Source: Autumnicola lenta (lineage in GTDB: Bacteria > Bacteroidota > Bacteroidia > Flavobacteriales > Flavobacteriaceae). Taken from it: a DNA stretch of 43,730 nucleotides. A program made the position numbers and the translations under genes. This document shows positions 25,490 through 33,444 of the stretch, one piece after another. Each line of letters begins with the position of its first letter. Within the stretch, counting starts at the first letter, position 1. Below the pieces are notes generated by a model. It did no database searches. It saw nothing but the letters and a program-made list of their open reading frames with translations, and was not told the DNA's origin. The DNA is taken from assembly GCF_031846515.1 (NCBI RefSeq), contig NZ_JAVRHO010000027.1, forward strand, positions 1 to 43,730, in the 5' to 3' direction.

Positions 25490-26929
25490 CTATTTTGGTA
25501 AACGGACTAGTTTCTGATCCTTTAAATATTGCTTCAATGCAATCAATCCCGCAAGTTTGGCTTCTTCTTCGATTTTTGCTTCCAGCTTTTCTGCGGAATA
25601 ATACTTTTTCACAAAATGAGTATCAAAATTTCCACTTCTGAAGGCCTCATGTTCAAATACAAATCTTCCGAAGGGCAGCGTGGTCATCACTCCCTTCACT
25701 TCGTAATCATCAATCGCCTTTATCATTAGCTGAATGGCTTCTTCCCTGCTCTTCCCGTAAGTGATAAGTTTTGCGAGCATCGGGTCGTAATAGATGGGAA
25801 CTTCCATTCCTTCTTCAAAGCCATCATCCAAACGGATTCCTTCTCCTACAGGACCACGGTACCTTTCAAGAGTTCCCACGCTGGGCATAAAATCTTCCAT
25901 AGGATCTTCAGCATAAACCCGAAGTTCGAGTGCATGTCCGTTGATTTTTAGATCTTCCTGTGAAAATTGCAATTTTTGACCCCTGGCTATTTTTATCTGT
26001 TGTTCCACAAGATCGATTCCGGTAATCAATTCAGTTACCGGATGTTCCACCTGCAGGCGCGTATTCATTTCGAGGAAGTAAAAATTTTTATCTTCATCCA
26101 TCAGGAACTCCACAGTACCGGCCCCAACATAATCACAGGCCTTGGCTACTTTAACGGCAGCCTCTCCCATTTGCTTCCGCAGTTTTTCATCCAGAATTAC
26201 TGACGGGGCTTCTTCCACCACCTTCTGGTGACGCCTTTGGATACTACACTCCCGCTCAAAAAGATGAAGAAAATTTCCATGAGTATCTGATAATACCTGG
26301 ATTTCTATATGTCGCGGCGAACCAACATATTTTTCAATAAAAACCGACCCATCACCAAAAGCAGATTCCGCTTCACTTATCGCACGCTTCATTTGGTCTG
26401 CTAAATCATTTTCTTTTTCAACAATACGCATTCCTTTTCCACCACCACCGGCAGAAGCTTTAATTAAAATCGGAAACCCGATCTCCCGGCCGATTTCTTT
26501 GGCTTTTTCCACATCGGTAATCGCTTCATCTATTCCCGGAACCATAGGAATATCGTACTTCTTTACAGCATCTTTCGCGGCGAGTTTGCTCCCCATTATT
26601 TTAATGGCTTTGGAACCGGGACCAATCCAGGTGATGCCGTTTTTTTCCACATTTTCGGCAAATCCGGCGTTTTCACTTAGGAATCCGTAACCGGGATGAA
26701 TACCGTCCACTCCAAGATCTTTTGCAACTTCTATAATTTTATCACCCCGCAAATAGGATTCGCTGGAAGGGGCTTCTCCAATGCAAACCGCTTCATCTGC
26801 AAATTTTACATGCGGTGCATTCCTGTCTGCCTTCGAGAAAACAGCCACGGTTTTTATTCCCATTTTCTGTGCGGTTTTCATCACCCGCAATGCGATTTCT
26901 CCGCGGTTGGCTACTAAGATTTTCTTCAT
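25490..26929 (-). CDS. accC: Biotin carboxylase subunit of an acyl-CoA carboxylase
   Basis: ATP-dependent carboxylation of biotin. ATP-grasp enzyme of 479 residues: MKKILVANRGEIALRVMKTA at the start, the glycine-rich KASAGGGGKGMRIV loop near 158-171, and MNTRLQVEHPVTE with catalytic Glu and Arg near 287-299. It has no biotinyl domain of its own; that is supplied by the separate 161-residue gene upstream. The subunit order BCCP, BC, CT on the minus strand gives a complete three-component enzyme. It may be the dedicated partner of pccB and not the fatty-acid synthesis AccC. Confidence 0.92.
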   Translation of the reverse strand: MKKILVANRGEIALRVMKTAQKMGIKTVAVFSKADRNAPHVKFADEAVCIGEAPSSESYLRGDKIIEVAKDLGVDGIHPGYGFLSENAGFAENVEKNGITWIGPGSKAIKIMGSKLAAKDAVKKYDIPMVPGIDEAITDVEKAKEIGREIGFPILIKASAGGGGKGMRIVEKENDLADQMKRAISEAESAFGDGSVFIEKYVGSPRHIEIQVLSDTHGNFLHLFERECSIQRRHQKVVEEAPSVILDEKLRKQMGEAAVKVAKACDYVGAGTVEFLMDEDKNFYFLEMNTRLQVEHPVTELITGIDLVEQQIKIARGQKLQFSQEDLKINGHALELRVYAEDPMEDFMPSVGTLERYRGPVGEGIRLDDGFEEGMEVPIYYDPMLAKLITYGKSREEAIQLMIKAIDDYEVKGVMTTLPFGRFVFEHEAFRSGNFDTHFVKKYYSAEKLEAKIEEEAKLAGLIALKQYLKDQKLVRLPK

Positions 26930-26981
26930 CTGTAATTATCTTTTTTGAAATAGTTTATCTGCCCGCTATCATGGCTTTGAA

Positions 26982-27002
26982 CTTTTCACTTTTCACTTTT
27001 CA
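26982..27002. repeat. Short tandem repeat, three copies of CTTTTCA
   Basis: Three exact seven-base units plus a partial fourth, in the 78-base gap between the biotinyl carrier gene and accC. The same heptamer occurs singly elsewhere (near 23910). Such arrays can vary in copy number; here it lies in the spacer of an operon. Confidence 0.6.
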
Positions 27003-27007
27003 CTTAT

Positions 27008-27493
27008 TTACTCCAGTTCGATCAATAATTGATTTTTATCTACCGTTTGCCCTTTTTCAACATGTACAGATTTTATGATTCCGTCGCCAGGAGCAGAGAG
27101 CGTATTTTCCATTTTCATAGCTTCGAGCACAAGCAGGTAATCCCCTGCTTTCACCTCATCACCTTCCTTTGCCATTACATCGAGAATGAGACCCGGCATT
27201 GGCGCCTTTATATCGTTTACAGCCTGAGCAGAACCCAGTGAAAGTCCCATTTCTTCAATAAGCAAATCCAGCTCATTGGCAATATCTACTTCATAAATAT
27301 TGGAATTGATCCTCACCGTGTATCTTTTCTTATTAAAATCAGCACACAAAACTTCGGCTTTGTTGGATTTATGCTCCTTTAAAACATGAAATTTAGAACC
27401 GGAAAGTTCCTGTTGATCTAAAGAGGTAATGTCATCAATGGAAAATTGATACTCATAAGCACCATTTACCTTTACCTTATATTTTTTTTCCAT
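27008..27493 (-). CDS. Biotin carboxyl carrier subunit
   Basis: The C-terminal 70 residues form a biotinyl/lipoyl domain: IKAPMPGLILDVMAKEGDEVKAGD and the biotin site EAMKMEN with Lys127. The N-terminal 85 residues form a beta-rich region (YKVKVNGAYEYQFSIDD...RYTVRINSNIYEVDI) like the BT domain that docks the biotinyl arm in propionyl-CoA carboxylases. 161 residues. First gene of the three-gene carboxylase operon; accC begins 78 bases after it, past a short tandem repeat. The upstream 27494-27634 gap contains a TATATTTA box that resembles a -7 element. Confidence 0.92.
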   Translation of the reverse strand: MEKKYKVKVNGAYEYQFSIDDITSLDQQELSGSKFHVLKEHKSNKAEVLCADFNKKRYTVRINSNIYEVDIANELDLLIEEMGLSLGSAQAVNDIKAPMPGLILDVMAKEGDEVKAGDYLLVLEAMKMENTLSAPGDGIIKSVHVEKGQTVDKNQLLIELE

Positions 27494-27634
27494 AATTCTT
27501 AGTTAAACGGGGCTTTTGAAGCCTGTTTCGTAAATATAGAAAAAGTTTGAAGTAATAATTAAAGACTTTATAAAGCTTTTTGAAAAAAGCTGTATAATAA
27601 GATGGATCGTAGGACAACAGAAGCGAAAATATGA

Positions 27635-28048
27635 TTATTTATGTTCTATTAGCCGCAGATAGTCGTTTTTGCCAAAAGTTACAAAGTATAACAGATATCC
27701 GAAGAAAAGAAACATAAGAAAAGCAAGAAAAATTGAATTAACATCGTACACGATATTCAGAAAAAAAAATAGAAATGCATTAAAGAGCGCCACTGGCAGG
27801 AACCAGTCAGAAAAAATGAATCCTTTAATCTCCACCAGTTTCTCTTCCCCTTCGCTAATCTCAAAATGCAGCGGACGGCTTCCGCACCAGTCCAATTGAG
27901 CTCGCAAAGTATGTTTCCCGGGAGGAATTTGAAATTCTTTAATCTCGCCATCTTCAATATTGTCCAGGATTTTACCGTCCAAAACAATTTGAAAAGAGCG
28001 AACGCTATTAGCCAATTCTGAGTTTCTTTTTATCTTAAGGCTGGACAT
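27635..28048 (-). CDS. Membrane protein with N-terminal beta domain, unknown function
   Basis: I do not recognise a named family. From the ATG at 28048 (137 residues) there is a beta-rich segment with FQIVLDGKILDNIEDGE and IPPGKHTLRAQLDWCGSRPLHFEI, similar in feel to PEGA-type or carboxypeptidase-regulatory folds. Two to three hydrophobic segments follow (FIFSDWFLPVALFNAFLFFF and NSIFLAFLMFLFFGYLLYFV) and a short polar tail. The frame is open a further 37 codons to 28159, but that extension is polar, lacks any match to the rest, and would put a long tail before the natural MSSLKIKRNSE start. Single gene with divergent spacing; role unknown. Confidence 0.75.
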   Translation of the reverse strand: MSSLKIKRNSELANSVRSFQIVLDGKILDNIEDGEIKEFQIPPGKHTLRAQLDWCGSRPLHFEISEGEEKLVEIKGFIFSDWFLPVALFNAFLFFFLNIVYDVNSIFLAFLMFLFFGYLLYFVTFGKNDYLRLIEHK

Positions 28049-28258
28049 GATAGAAATTTTCAATTTGCGCTGAAATGAAAAGAAAGTGTAAATCTCTGAT
28101 TCATTTATTCTATCAGAATCAAAAATATATGAGGATCGAAAATTGGTAATTTTCGACATTGATTCAGAAAAACGGTCTTCAGAAGTTTAGCTTTAATAGT
28201 GCTAAAATTCTATTTAAATTAAGAAAAAAACTTCAGAAGAATTCTTGTAAATGAAAAA

Positions 28259-28747
28259 TTATTCAAATTCCGCGCAATTTCCTGAAGGAATATTAACGCC
28301 GGCGGCCTGCTGATAAACCAGAGTGGCTCCAAGATGCCCTACATACATTAAAACTCCCGTTCCTGCAGCCAGTCCTAAAACAAGAACGATTTGGACAATC
28401 ATTTTGCGGAAAAAATAAGTTTTAAAATAAGCAGCAAGATCCACAAGCAAGCTTCCGCTAAAAATATAAGCGGAGAGATAAGCCATATTTTCGTGGTCTT
28501 TAAGAATTGTAGGATCACATAATTTCCTGGAAACGACACCATCGGCAAGATTTCCGGTGTAAATGGCGATCCAGATTCCGGCAACCCCAAGTAACAACAT
28601 GAGTGTTCCTCCTGTTTCCCAAAGCTCCCGTTTAAACTTTAATGCGAAGAGTTTGAAGATAAAGGCTAGTAACAATAAAACTATCGGAAAATGAACGGAC
28701 AGAGGATGGTATACCTCTGTCCGCCAAAATTCTGGTATTTCTGCCAT
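28259..28747 (-). CDS. DUF2231-family integral membrane protein
   Basis: Four predicted membrane helices (about residues 18-36, 46-65, 88-108 and 116-137) and the family phrases YHPLSVHFPIVLLL at the start and YVGHLGATLVYQQAAGV near the end. His14, His19, His85 and His138 fall at helix edges, the kind of arrangement that can bind heme or metal, but no biochemical role is established for the family as far as I know. 162 residues. It starts two bases after the stop of the lipoprotein gene, so the two are coupled. Confidence 0.85.
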   Translation of the reverse strand: MAEIPEFWRTEVYHPLSVHFPIVLLLLAFIFKLFALKFKRELWETGGTLMLLLGVAGIWIAIYTGNLADGVVSRKLCDPTILKDHENMAYLSAYIFSGSLLVDLAAYFKTYFFRKMIVQIVLVLGLAAGTGVLMYVGHLGATLVYQQAAGVNIPSGNCAEFE

Positions 28748-28749
28748 AC

Positions 28750-29064
28750 TTACTCCATTATTTCAACTGAAATAGGATCAAGTCTCTGTCCATTCTTTTC
28801 AACTACAACTTCCACCTTCTGACCTTCCTCAAGTTCAGAAAAATCTACGGTACTGCCGTTCCTGGTAAGTTGTGTTTCTTCTGTAAAGTAAAGTTCCAGA
28901 GTTTTATCGTCATCAGTCTTTACATAGATTTCATCTTTAGATGGCTCTACCTCGTCTATAGTCCCCTGGTAAGTACCAGATTCTACGACGTCTGTACTTT
29001 CACCGCAAGCGATGAAAAGGAAAAATGAACTTACTAATAGTGTACTTAAAATTTTGGTTTTCAT
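28750..29064 (-). CDS. Small lipoprotein with OB-like (DUF5666-type) domain
   Basis: A type II signal peptide is clear: MKTKILSTLLVSSFFLFIAC with the lipobox cysteine at residue 20. After a short acidic linker comes one small beta-barrel-like domain (YQGTIDEVEPSKDEIYVKTD, then LELYFTEETQLTRNGSTVDF, then EEGQKVEVVVEKNG), the pattern of DUF5666/OB-type modules. 104 residues, predicted to be periplasmic and membrane-anchored. It forms a two-gene unit with the DUF2231 protein. Function unknown; partner role to that membrane protein is inferred. Confidence 0.8.
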   Translation of the reverse strand: MKTKILSTLLVSSFFLFIACGESTDVVESGTYQGTIDEVEPSKDEIYVKTDDDKTLELYFTEETQLTRNGSTVDFSELEEGQKVEVVVEKNGQRLDPISVEIME

Positions 29065-29080
29065 ATTAAACTGGTTTAAT
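29065..29080. promoter_or_regulatory. Palindrome directly upstream of the lipoprotein start codon
   Basis: ATTAAAC-tg-GTTTAAT, seven-base perfect arms, ends at the base before the ATG. It could be an operator, or in the mRNA a hairpin covering the translation start. Confidence 0.4.
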
Positions 29081-29135
29081 GTTTATTTATTCATTTTAAT
29101 TGTTAAAACTAAATTAACCAAATACCTGCACACCC

Positions 29136-29143
29136 CAAACATA
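29136..29143 (-). promoter_or_regulatory. Candidate -7 box for the lipoprotein-DUF2231 pair
   Basis: Minus-strand TATGTTTG matches the Bacteroidota TAnnTTTG consensus exactly, about 75 bases before the lipoprotein ATG. A TTTG lies 25 bases further upstream, rather far for an ideal -33 element. Confidence 0.45.
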
Positions 29144-29199
29144 TTGGTATCATTTCAATAAAATTTCACAAAGTTATAAAAGTTGCAGCGTCGTCACTA

Positions 29200-30255
29200 C
29201 TACTTCTCTTCAAAATTCCACCAGGTTTCCTGATTAAAATCTTCTCCCAATTTATAAGGTTCTCCTATCTTTGGCACTACGTATTGCTGCCCTGCTTTTT
29301 TTGCAGAAGCCACAAACCTTTTTACAGGCTCGTTCCAGGAGTGTATGGATAAGGTGAATTTTCCCCAATGCACCGGAATTGCAATTTTTGCATTAAGATC
29401 TTTAGCAGCGGTGACTGCCTGCTCGGGAAACATATGAATCTCCGGCCAGTTTTCATTATACTGCCCGCATTCCATAAAGGCCAAATTAAAAGGACCAAAC
29501 CTTCTTCCTATTTCTTTAAACTGCTGACTGTAACCAGAATCACCTCCTATATAAATTTTGTAGTCGCTGAATTCAAGAATAAAGGAGGACCAAAGCGTTG
29601 CAAAACGCGTGGTTCCCCTACCCGAAAAATGCCGTGAGGGTGCTGCAGTAATCTTTAACTTTTCATTTATTCGTTTATGTTCCCACCAGTCTAATTCTGT
29701 AATGCCGGATTTTTCCAACCCCCAATACTCCAGGTGCGCTCCCACTCCCAGAGAAGTAACAATTTTCTTTATTCTGGATTTCAGTTTCATAATTGAAGGA
29801 TAATCCAGATGGTCGTAATGATCGTGCGTAAGAATGAGCAGATCTATTTCAGGAAAATCTTCAACTTCATATTTGTCTGCTCCGCGAAATGATTTTCCGA
29901 AGAATTTAACCGGAGAAGCATTTCGGCTAAAAACAGGGTCAACAAGAACACGGTACCCGTTGAAATCAATGAAATAGGAAGAATGTCCAAACCAGACAAT
30001 AACCGGTTTGTCTGAAGAAATTTGCGAAAGGTCTGTTTTTACATTCGGAAGTTCTGCGGAAGGTCTCACCGACTTTGGCCGCGTCACAAAATCCTTAAGA
30101 ACAGTGATCATCGACACATCATCCGGACTTACCGCTGTAGGCTGTACATTGTGGAATTTTCCGTTAGCACTGTTGGAAGATTTTTCTATCCTTTCCAGCC
30201 GCTCCCCTTCAGGCATCTTCCCAAACGATTTTTTAAAACTTTTAATTCCGCCCAC
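29200..30255 (-). CDS. Metallo-beta-lactamase-fold hydrolase (NAPE-PLD/UlaG-like)
   Basis: The zinc motif HxHxDH is at residues 144-149 (THDHYDHLD), with further ligands in APSRHFSGRGTTRF, GDSGYSQQF and IPVHWGKF. The N-terminal phrase GKFHNVQPT is shared with bacterial relatives of N-acyl-phosphatidylethanolamine phospholipase D. 351 residues, no signal peptide, so probably cytoplasmic or membrane-associated. It starts 18 bases after cydB and appears to be the third gene of the cydAB operon, suggesting a role tied to the membrane or to low-oxygen physiology. Substrate unknown; the phospholipase name is by similarity only. Confidence 0.85.
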   Translation of the reverse strand: MGGIKSFKKSFGKMPEGERLERIEKSSNSANGKFHNVQPTAVSPDDVSMITVLKDFVTRPKSVRPSAELPNVKTDLSQISSDKPVIVWFGHSSYFIDFNGYRVLVDPVFSRNASPVKFFGKSFRGADKYEVEDFPEIDLLILTHDHYDHLDYPSIMKLKSRIKKIVTSLGVGAHLEYWGLEKSGITELDWWEHKRINEKLKITAAPSRHFSGRGTTRFATLWSSFILEFSDYKIYIGGDSGYSQQFKEIGRRFGPFNLAFMECGQYNENWPEIHMFPEQAVTAAKDLNAKIAIPVHWGKFTLSIHSWNEPVKRFVASAKKAGQQYVVPKIGEPYKLGEDFNQETWWNFEEK

Positions 30256-30273
30256 AATTATTATTTTAGTTAC

Positions 30274-31314
30274 TTACTCTTCAAGTTCTTTGGCATCCTT
30301 TTCATATACCTTAATCATATTGAATGACTTCATAAGATGGAAAAGTCCCGGTAAGATAACAAATCCGCCAATAATTAAAGAAATCCCCAGAGTAGTAATT
30401 ACCGCTTCCGGAGCCACACCTTCAAGAATACTCAATTCTTCTCCTGCAGTAATTATTATATACGGAAAATGTGCAATAAGCGCGGCAAACAAGATGAGAA
30501 TTACCTGAAATCCGGCCAGATAACGACTGGCTATCCTGTTCTGTTTTCTAATGGAATTCCAAAGCGGAATAAGAAGAATTCCGGATAAAACGACAGCAAC
30601 TATAGAAATTGGATTCGTTATAAAATCTTCGATAAACGCAATATCTGAAATATAACCAAAGACAATAAGGATAAAGCCTATTGTGACAAGAGCAATGGTA
30701 AAATATCGTGATTTTCGGCTGTACATTTTCCTGATCTTTCCTTCGCTTTCGCCAATTAATAAAGTTGATGCAAGAAAAGCACAAAGCGCGGCATAGAACA
30801 AGCCCACCAAAAAAGAGAATATATTCAACCACGGGTGCATAAAGATTTGGCTGAAGGAATAGTTGGCATAATCTTCTGTTCTAATAATTTCCCCACCAAT
30901 TAAAGCGGCAAAGGACATTCCCAGAAAAACCGGAGTTATAAAACTGGAAATACGGAACATCACATTATAAAGATATTGTGAGCGATCTTCTATGGCATCG
31001 TAATGCCGAAAAATAAAAGCTACTCCGCGCATGGTAATTCCCAGAAGTACCAATGTAAGCGGAATGTGCAAGTAAATAATTATAACATTAAAATACACCG
31101 GAAAAGCGATCCAGAGGATTACTATGAGGATAATTAGCCAAATATGATTGGCCTCCCAAACCGGGCCCATCACTTTATAGATCGTATCGCGGTTAATCTT
31201 TTTATTTTCCTTCGAAGAAAAAAGCTCTACAATGCCCGCACCAAAATCTGCCCCGCCCAGCAGTACATAAAGAAAAAACGAAAAGAGCGTAAAGAAAAGG
31301 ACGACGTATAGCAT
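30274..31314 (-). CDS. cydB: Cytochrome bd ubiquinol/menaquinol oxidase subunit II
   Basis: Partner of CydA in the high-affinity terminal oxidase. MLYVVLFFTLFSFFLYVLLGGADFGAGIVELF is the typical start, and the rest is eight or nine hydrophobic helices with RGVAFIFRHY between helices. 346 residues, close to the family norm of about 340-380. It starts two bases after the cydA stop. Menaquinol is the likely electron donor in this lineage (inference). No cydX-like small subunit is visible, and no cydDC is in the window. Confidence 0.93.
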   Translation of the reverse strand: MLYVVLFFTLFSFFLYVLLGGADFGAGIVELFSSKENKKINRDTIYKVMGPVWEANHIWLIILIVILWIAFPVYFNVIIIYLHIPLTLVLLGITMRGVAFIFRHYDAIEDRSQYLYNVMFRISSFITPVFLGMSFAALIGGEIIRTEDYANYSFSQIFMHPWLNIFSFLVGLFYAALCAFLASTLLIGESEGKIRKMYSRKSRYFTIALVTIGFILIVFGYISDIAFIEDFITNPISIVAVVLSGILLIPLWNSIRKQNRIASRYLAGFQVILILFAALIAHFPYIIITAGEELSILEGVAPEAVITTLGISLIIGGFVILPGLFHLMKSFNMIKVYEKDAKELEE

Positions 31315-31316
31315 AG

Positions 31317-32618
31317 TTATTCTTTATCTGCATTTAAAACTCTAATTTGCCTTTTCATAAGCCAGGTGACGGTAAAAGCGAGAATAATGTAAACCATCAA
31401 ATACATATAAAAGCTAAATTTTATTCCCGGCATTGGCGTTACGGCATCTTCGGTACGCATAATACCATAAATTATCCATGGCTGGCGCCCGACTTCTGTC
31501 ACCACCCAACCAGCTTCCAGAGCAATAAAACCAAGTGGTGCAAGCAACATAAAAAACCACCAATATTTGCGGCTATCCATCCATAATTTCTTCTTCAGAC
31601 TAATAAAATAAAGTAGTCCTGCAAGCATTAGTAATGTACCAATCCCAACCATCGTCTGGAACGCATAGTGTACTATAGCGACTGGAGGAAGCTCGTCTTC
31701 AGGAAAGTCATTAAGCCCCTTTACTTCGGCATCAAAGTCTCCAAAAGCAAGAAAAGAAAGTGCATTCGGAATTTCTAATTTGTTGGTCACCTCCTTATTT
31801 TCTTCATCTACTATTCCGCCGATATAGAGCGGAACTCCTTTATCGGTTTCATAATGGGCTTCCATGGCAGCAAGCTTTACCGGCTGCCTTTCTGCAACAT
31901 CTTTAGCTGAAAGATCACCACTTAAAGGCTGCAGGATTGCTGCGACCGCACCAAAGGAAATGGCGATTTTAAATGCCTGTTTATGCAGTTCCGGGTTATT
32001 GTTACGCAAAATCTGATATGCATGAAGGCCGGCCACCGCAAAACTGGTGGCAACAAAAGCCGCAAGCGTCATGTGTAATGCCTGGGTAAACCAGGCAGGA
32101 TTTAAAAATGCCTGGACAGGATCTATATTTGTGAATTCACCATTAATATAATCAAAACCCGAAGGAGCATTCATCCAGCCATTTGCTGAAACGACCAGTA
32201 TTCCAGATGCTACTCCTGAAATGCCAATTATTATACCTGTAAACCAGTGAAATTTTTCCGGAAGTTTATTCCAGCCGTAAAGATAAAAGCCAAGGGCAAT
32301 TGCTTCCACAAAAAATGCCGCTCCTTCCAGTGAAAACGGCATTCCTATAATTGGGCCGGCATGTTTCATAAATTCCGGCCAGAGCATACCTAGCTCAAAG
32401 GAGAGTGCTGTTCCGGAAACTGCACCGGTCACAAAAAATATTGCTACGCCTTTTAGCCAGGCCTTTGTAAGCTTCAGGTAAAGCGGATTTCTGGTGTTTA
32501 GCCATTTCCGGTGGGCTATTACCATGAAAAAAGGCATAACCATCCCGATACAGGCAAAAATAATGTGAAATCCAAGAGTAAAGGCCATTTGCAGCCTTGC
32601 GTATTCCAGATTTTCCAT
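31317..32618 (-). CDS. cydA: Cytochrome bd oxidase subunit I, short Q-loop type
   Basis: Heme-bearing subunit that oxidises quinol and reduces O2 to water. Heme ligands line up by eye: His18 (GFHIIFA), His182 (ALHMTLA) and Met323 (FQTMVGIG). The quinol-site Lys248 and Glu253 are in QPVKLAAMEAHYE, and TEVGRQPWIIYGIMRT is the C-terminal signature. The 433 residues against 522 in E. coli reflect the short Q-loop. First gene of cydA-cydB-hydrolase. A 15-base palindrome 56-70 bases upstream may be an operator. Confidence 0.95.
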   Translation of the reverse strand: MENLEYARLQMAFTLGFHIIFACIGMVMPFFMVIAHRKWLNTRNPLYLKLTKAWLKGVAIFFVTGAVSGTALSFELGMLWPEFMKHAGPIIGMPFSLEGAAFFVEAIALGFYLYGWNKLPEKFHWFTGIIIGISGVASGILVVSANGWMNAPSGFDYINGEFTNIDPVQAFLNPAWFTQALHMTLAAFVATSFAVAGLHAYQILRNNNPELHKQAFKIAISFGAVAAILQPLSGDLSAKDVAERQPVKLAAMEAHYETDKGVPLYIGGIVDEENKEVTNKLEIPNALSFLAFGDFDAEVKGLNDFPEDELPPVAIVHYAFQTMVGIGTLLMLAGLLYFISLKKKLWMDSRKYWWFFMLLAPLGFIALEAGWVVTEVGRQPWIIYGIMRTEDAVTPMPGIKFSFYMYLMVYIILAFTVTWLMKRQIRVLNADKE

Positions 32619-32673
32619 AGAAAATTCTAAGAACCTACTTCAAAATAATGATTTTCAGTTCATTACAAATGGT

Positions 32674-32688
32674 CAGGAACTGTTCCTG
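32674..32688. promoter_or_regulatory. Palindrome upstream of cydA, candidate operator
   Basis: CAGGAAC-t-GTTCCTG, perfect seven-base arms. Downstream of it in minus sense, TTTG-N17-TTATTTTG resembles a promoter with one mismatch to TAnnTTTG, which would put the palindrome just upstream of the -33 region. The rest of 32619-32836 shows no gene. Confidence 0.45.
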
Positions 32689-32836
32689 CTCTCCGATAAA
32701 TTTAAGTAAAAATTGAACGGTGACAGAGCGGTTTCAGAAGGAATTACATAGGATAATTCTTGTAGAAAATTGATTTGTCATTATCTATAAGTTCCAATGA
32801 AAATCCAGAAAGAAGCACTTGATTTTCTCTGAAGCT

Positions 32837-32890
32837 AAAAAAAGCCACTAAGCTTTTTCATAATCTTTATTATTGAATGCTTTAGTGGCT
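32837..32890 (-). terminator. Intrinsic terminator after the rhodanese gene
   Basis: In minus sense AGCCACTAAAGC (32890 to 32879) pairs with GCTTAGTGGCT (32853 to 32843) and is followed by a run of T (32843-32837). It lies 20 bases after the rhodanese stop and separates it from cydA. Confidence 0.85.
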
Positions 32891-32910
32891 CAAAATTTAT
32901 AATTGCTATT

Positions 32911-33255
32911 CTACTTCTGCCAGGCTAGAAATCCACCTTTAAGATCATAAATCTCTAAAAAGCCCTCCTTCACCATTCGTTTTGCAGCGCGTGCACTTCT
33001 GGCTCCGTTCCGGCAATAAATAAACACGGGTTGATCTTTATTTAAGCTTGTAATCCTGCTCATGAAGCGGGAATCGTAAAAATTAATGTTCCTGGCATTC
33101 TCAATATGATCTTCGAGAAACTCCTTGGGAGTGCGAACATCAATTAAGACACCTTGAGTATCTAAAAGGTATTTTTTGAATTGATCTTCTTTAAAGACTT
33201 GAATTTTTGCATTGGTTCGGGAGCCGAAACCAAACAAAGACTTTATAATTTGCAT
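32911..33255 (-). CDS. Rhodanese-like sulfurtransferase, single domain
   Basis: The active-site loop is YCRNGARS with Cys81 as the persulfide carrier; DVRTPKEFLEDHI (39-51) is the CH2A-type signature and GGFLAW the C-terminal one. At 114 residues it is a single-domain protein with no signal peptide, so cytoplasmic. It stands alone between a terminator and the TolC gene end 190 bases upstream. Sulfur acceptor unknown. A weak hairpin with AGGAGA in its loop lies just before the ATG. Confidence 0.92.
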   Translation of the reverse strand: MQIIKSLFGFGSRTNAKIQVFKEDQFKKYLLDTQGVLIDVRTPKEFLEDHIENARNINFYDSRFMSRITSLNKDQPVFIYCRNGARSARAAKRMVKEGFLEIYDLKGGFLAWQK

Positions 33256-33444
33256 TTTATAGGTTCTCCTATGTTTTTATAGTTATTCTTGAGACGGTAT
33301 ATATTTTCTTCGAAAAGGAAGCAAAAGCGTTCTAAACTTTTCCCTTTAAGTCCAGAAGAAATATATCAAATAACATACCTAATTTTTTAACCGTTTTGAA
33401 GCCTGAGATAGATCAATAAATCTGACAGTAATTTAGATAGAAAT

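Noticed and set aside
28049..28159. N-terminal extension of the small membrane protein
   Set aside because: The extra 37 residues are polar and unlike the rest; ATG 28048 preferred.
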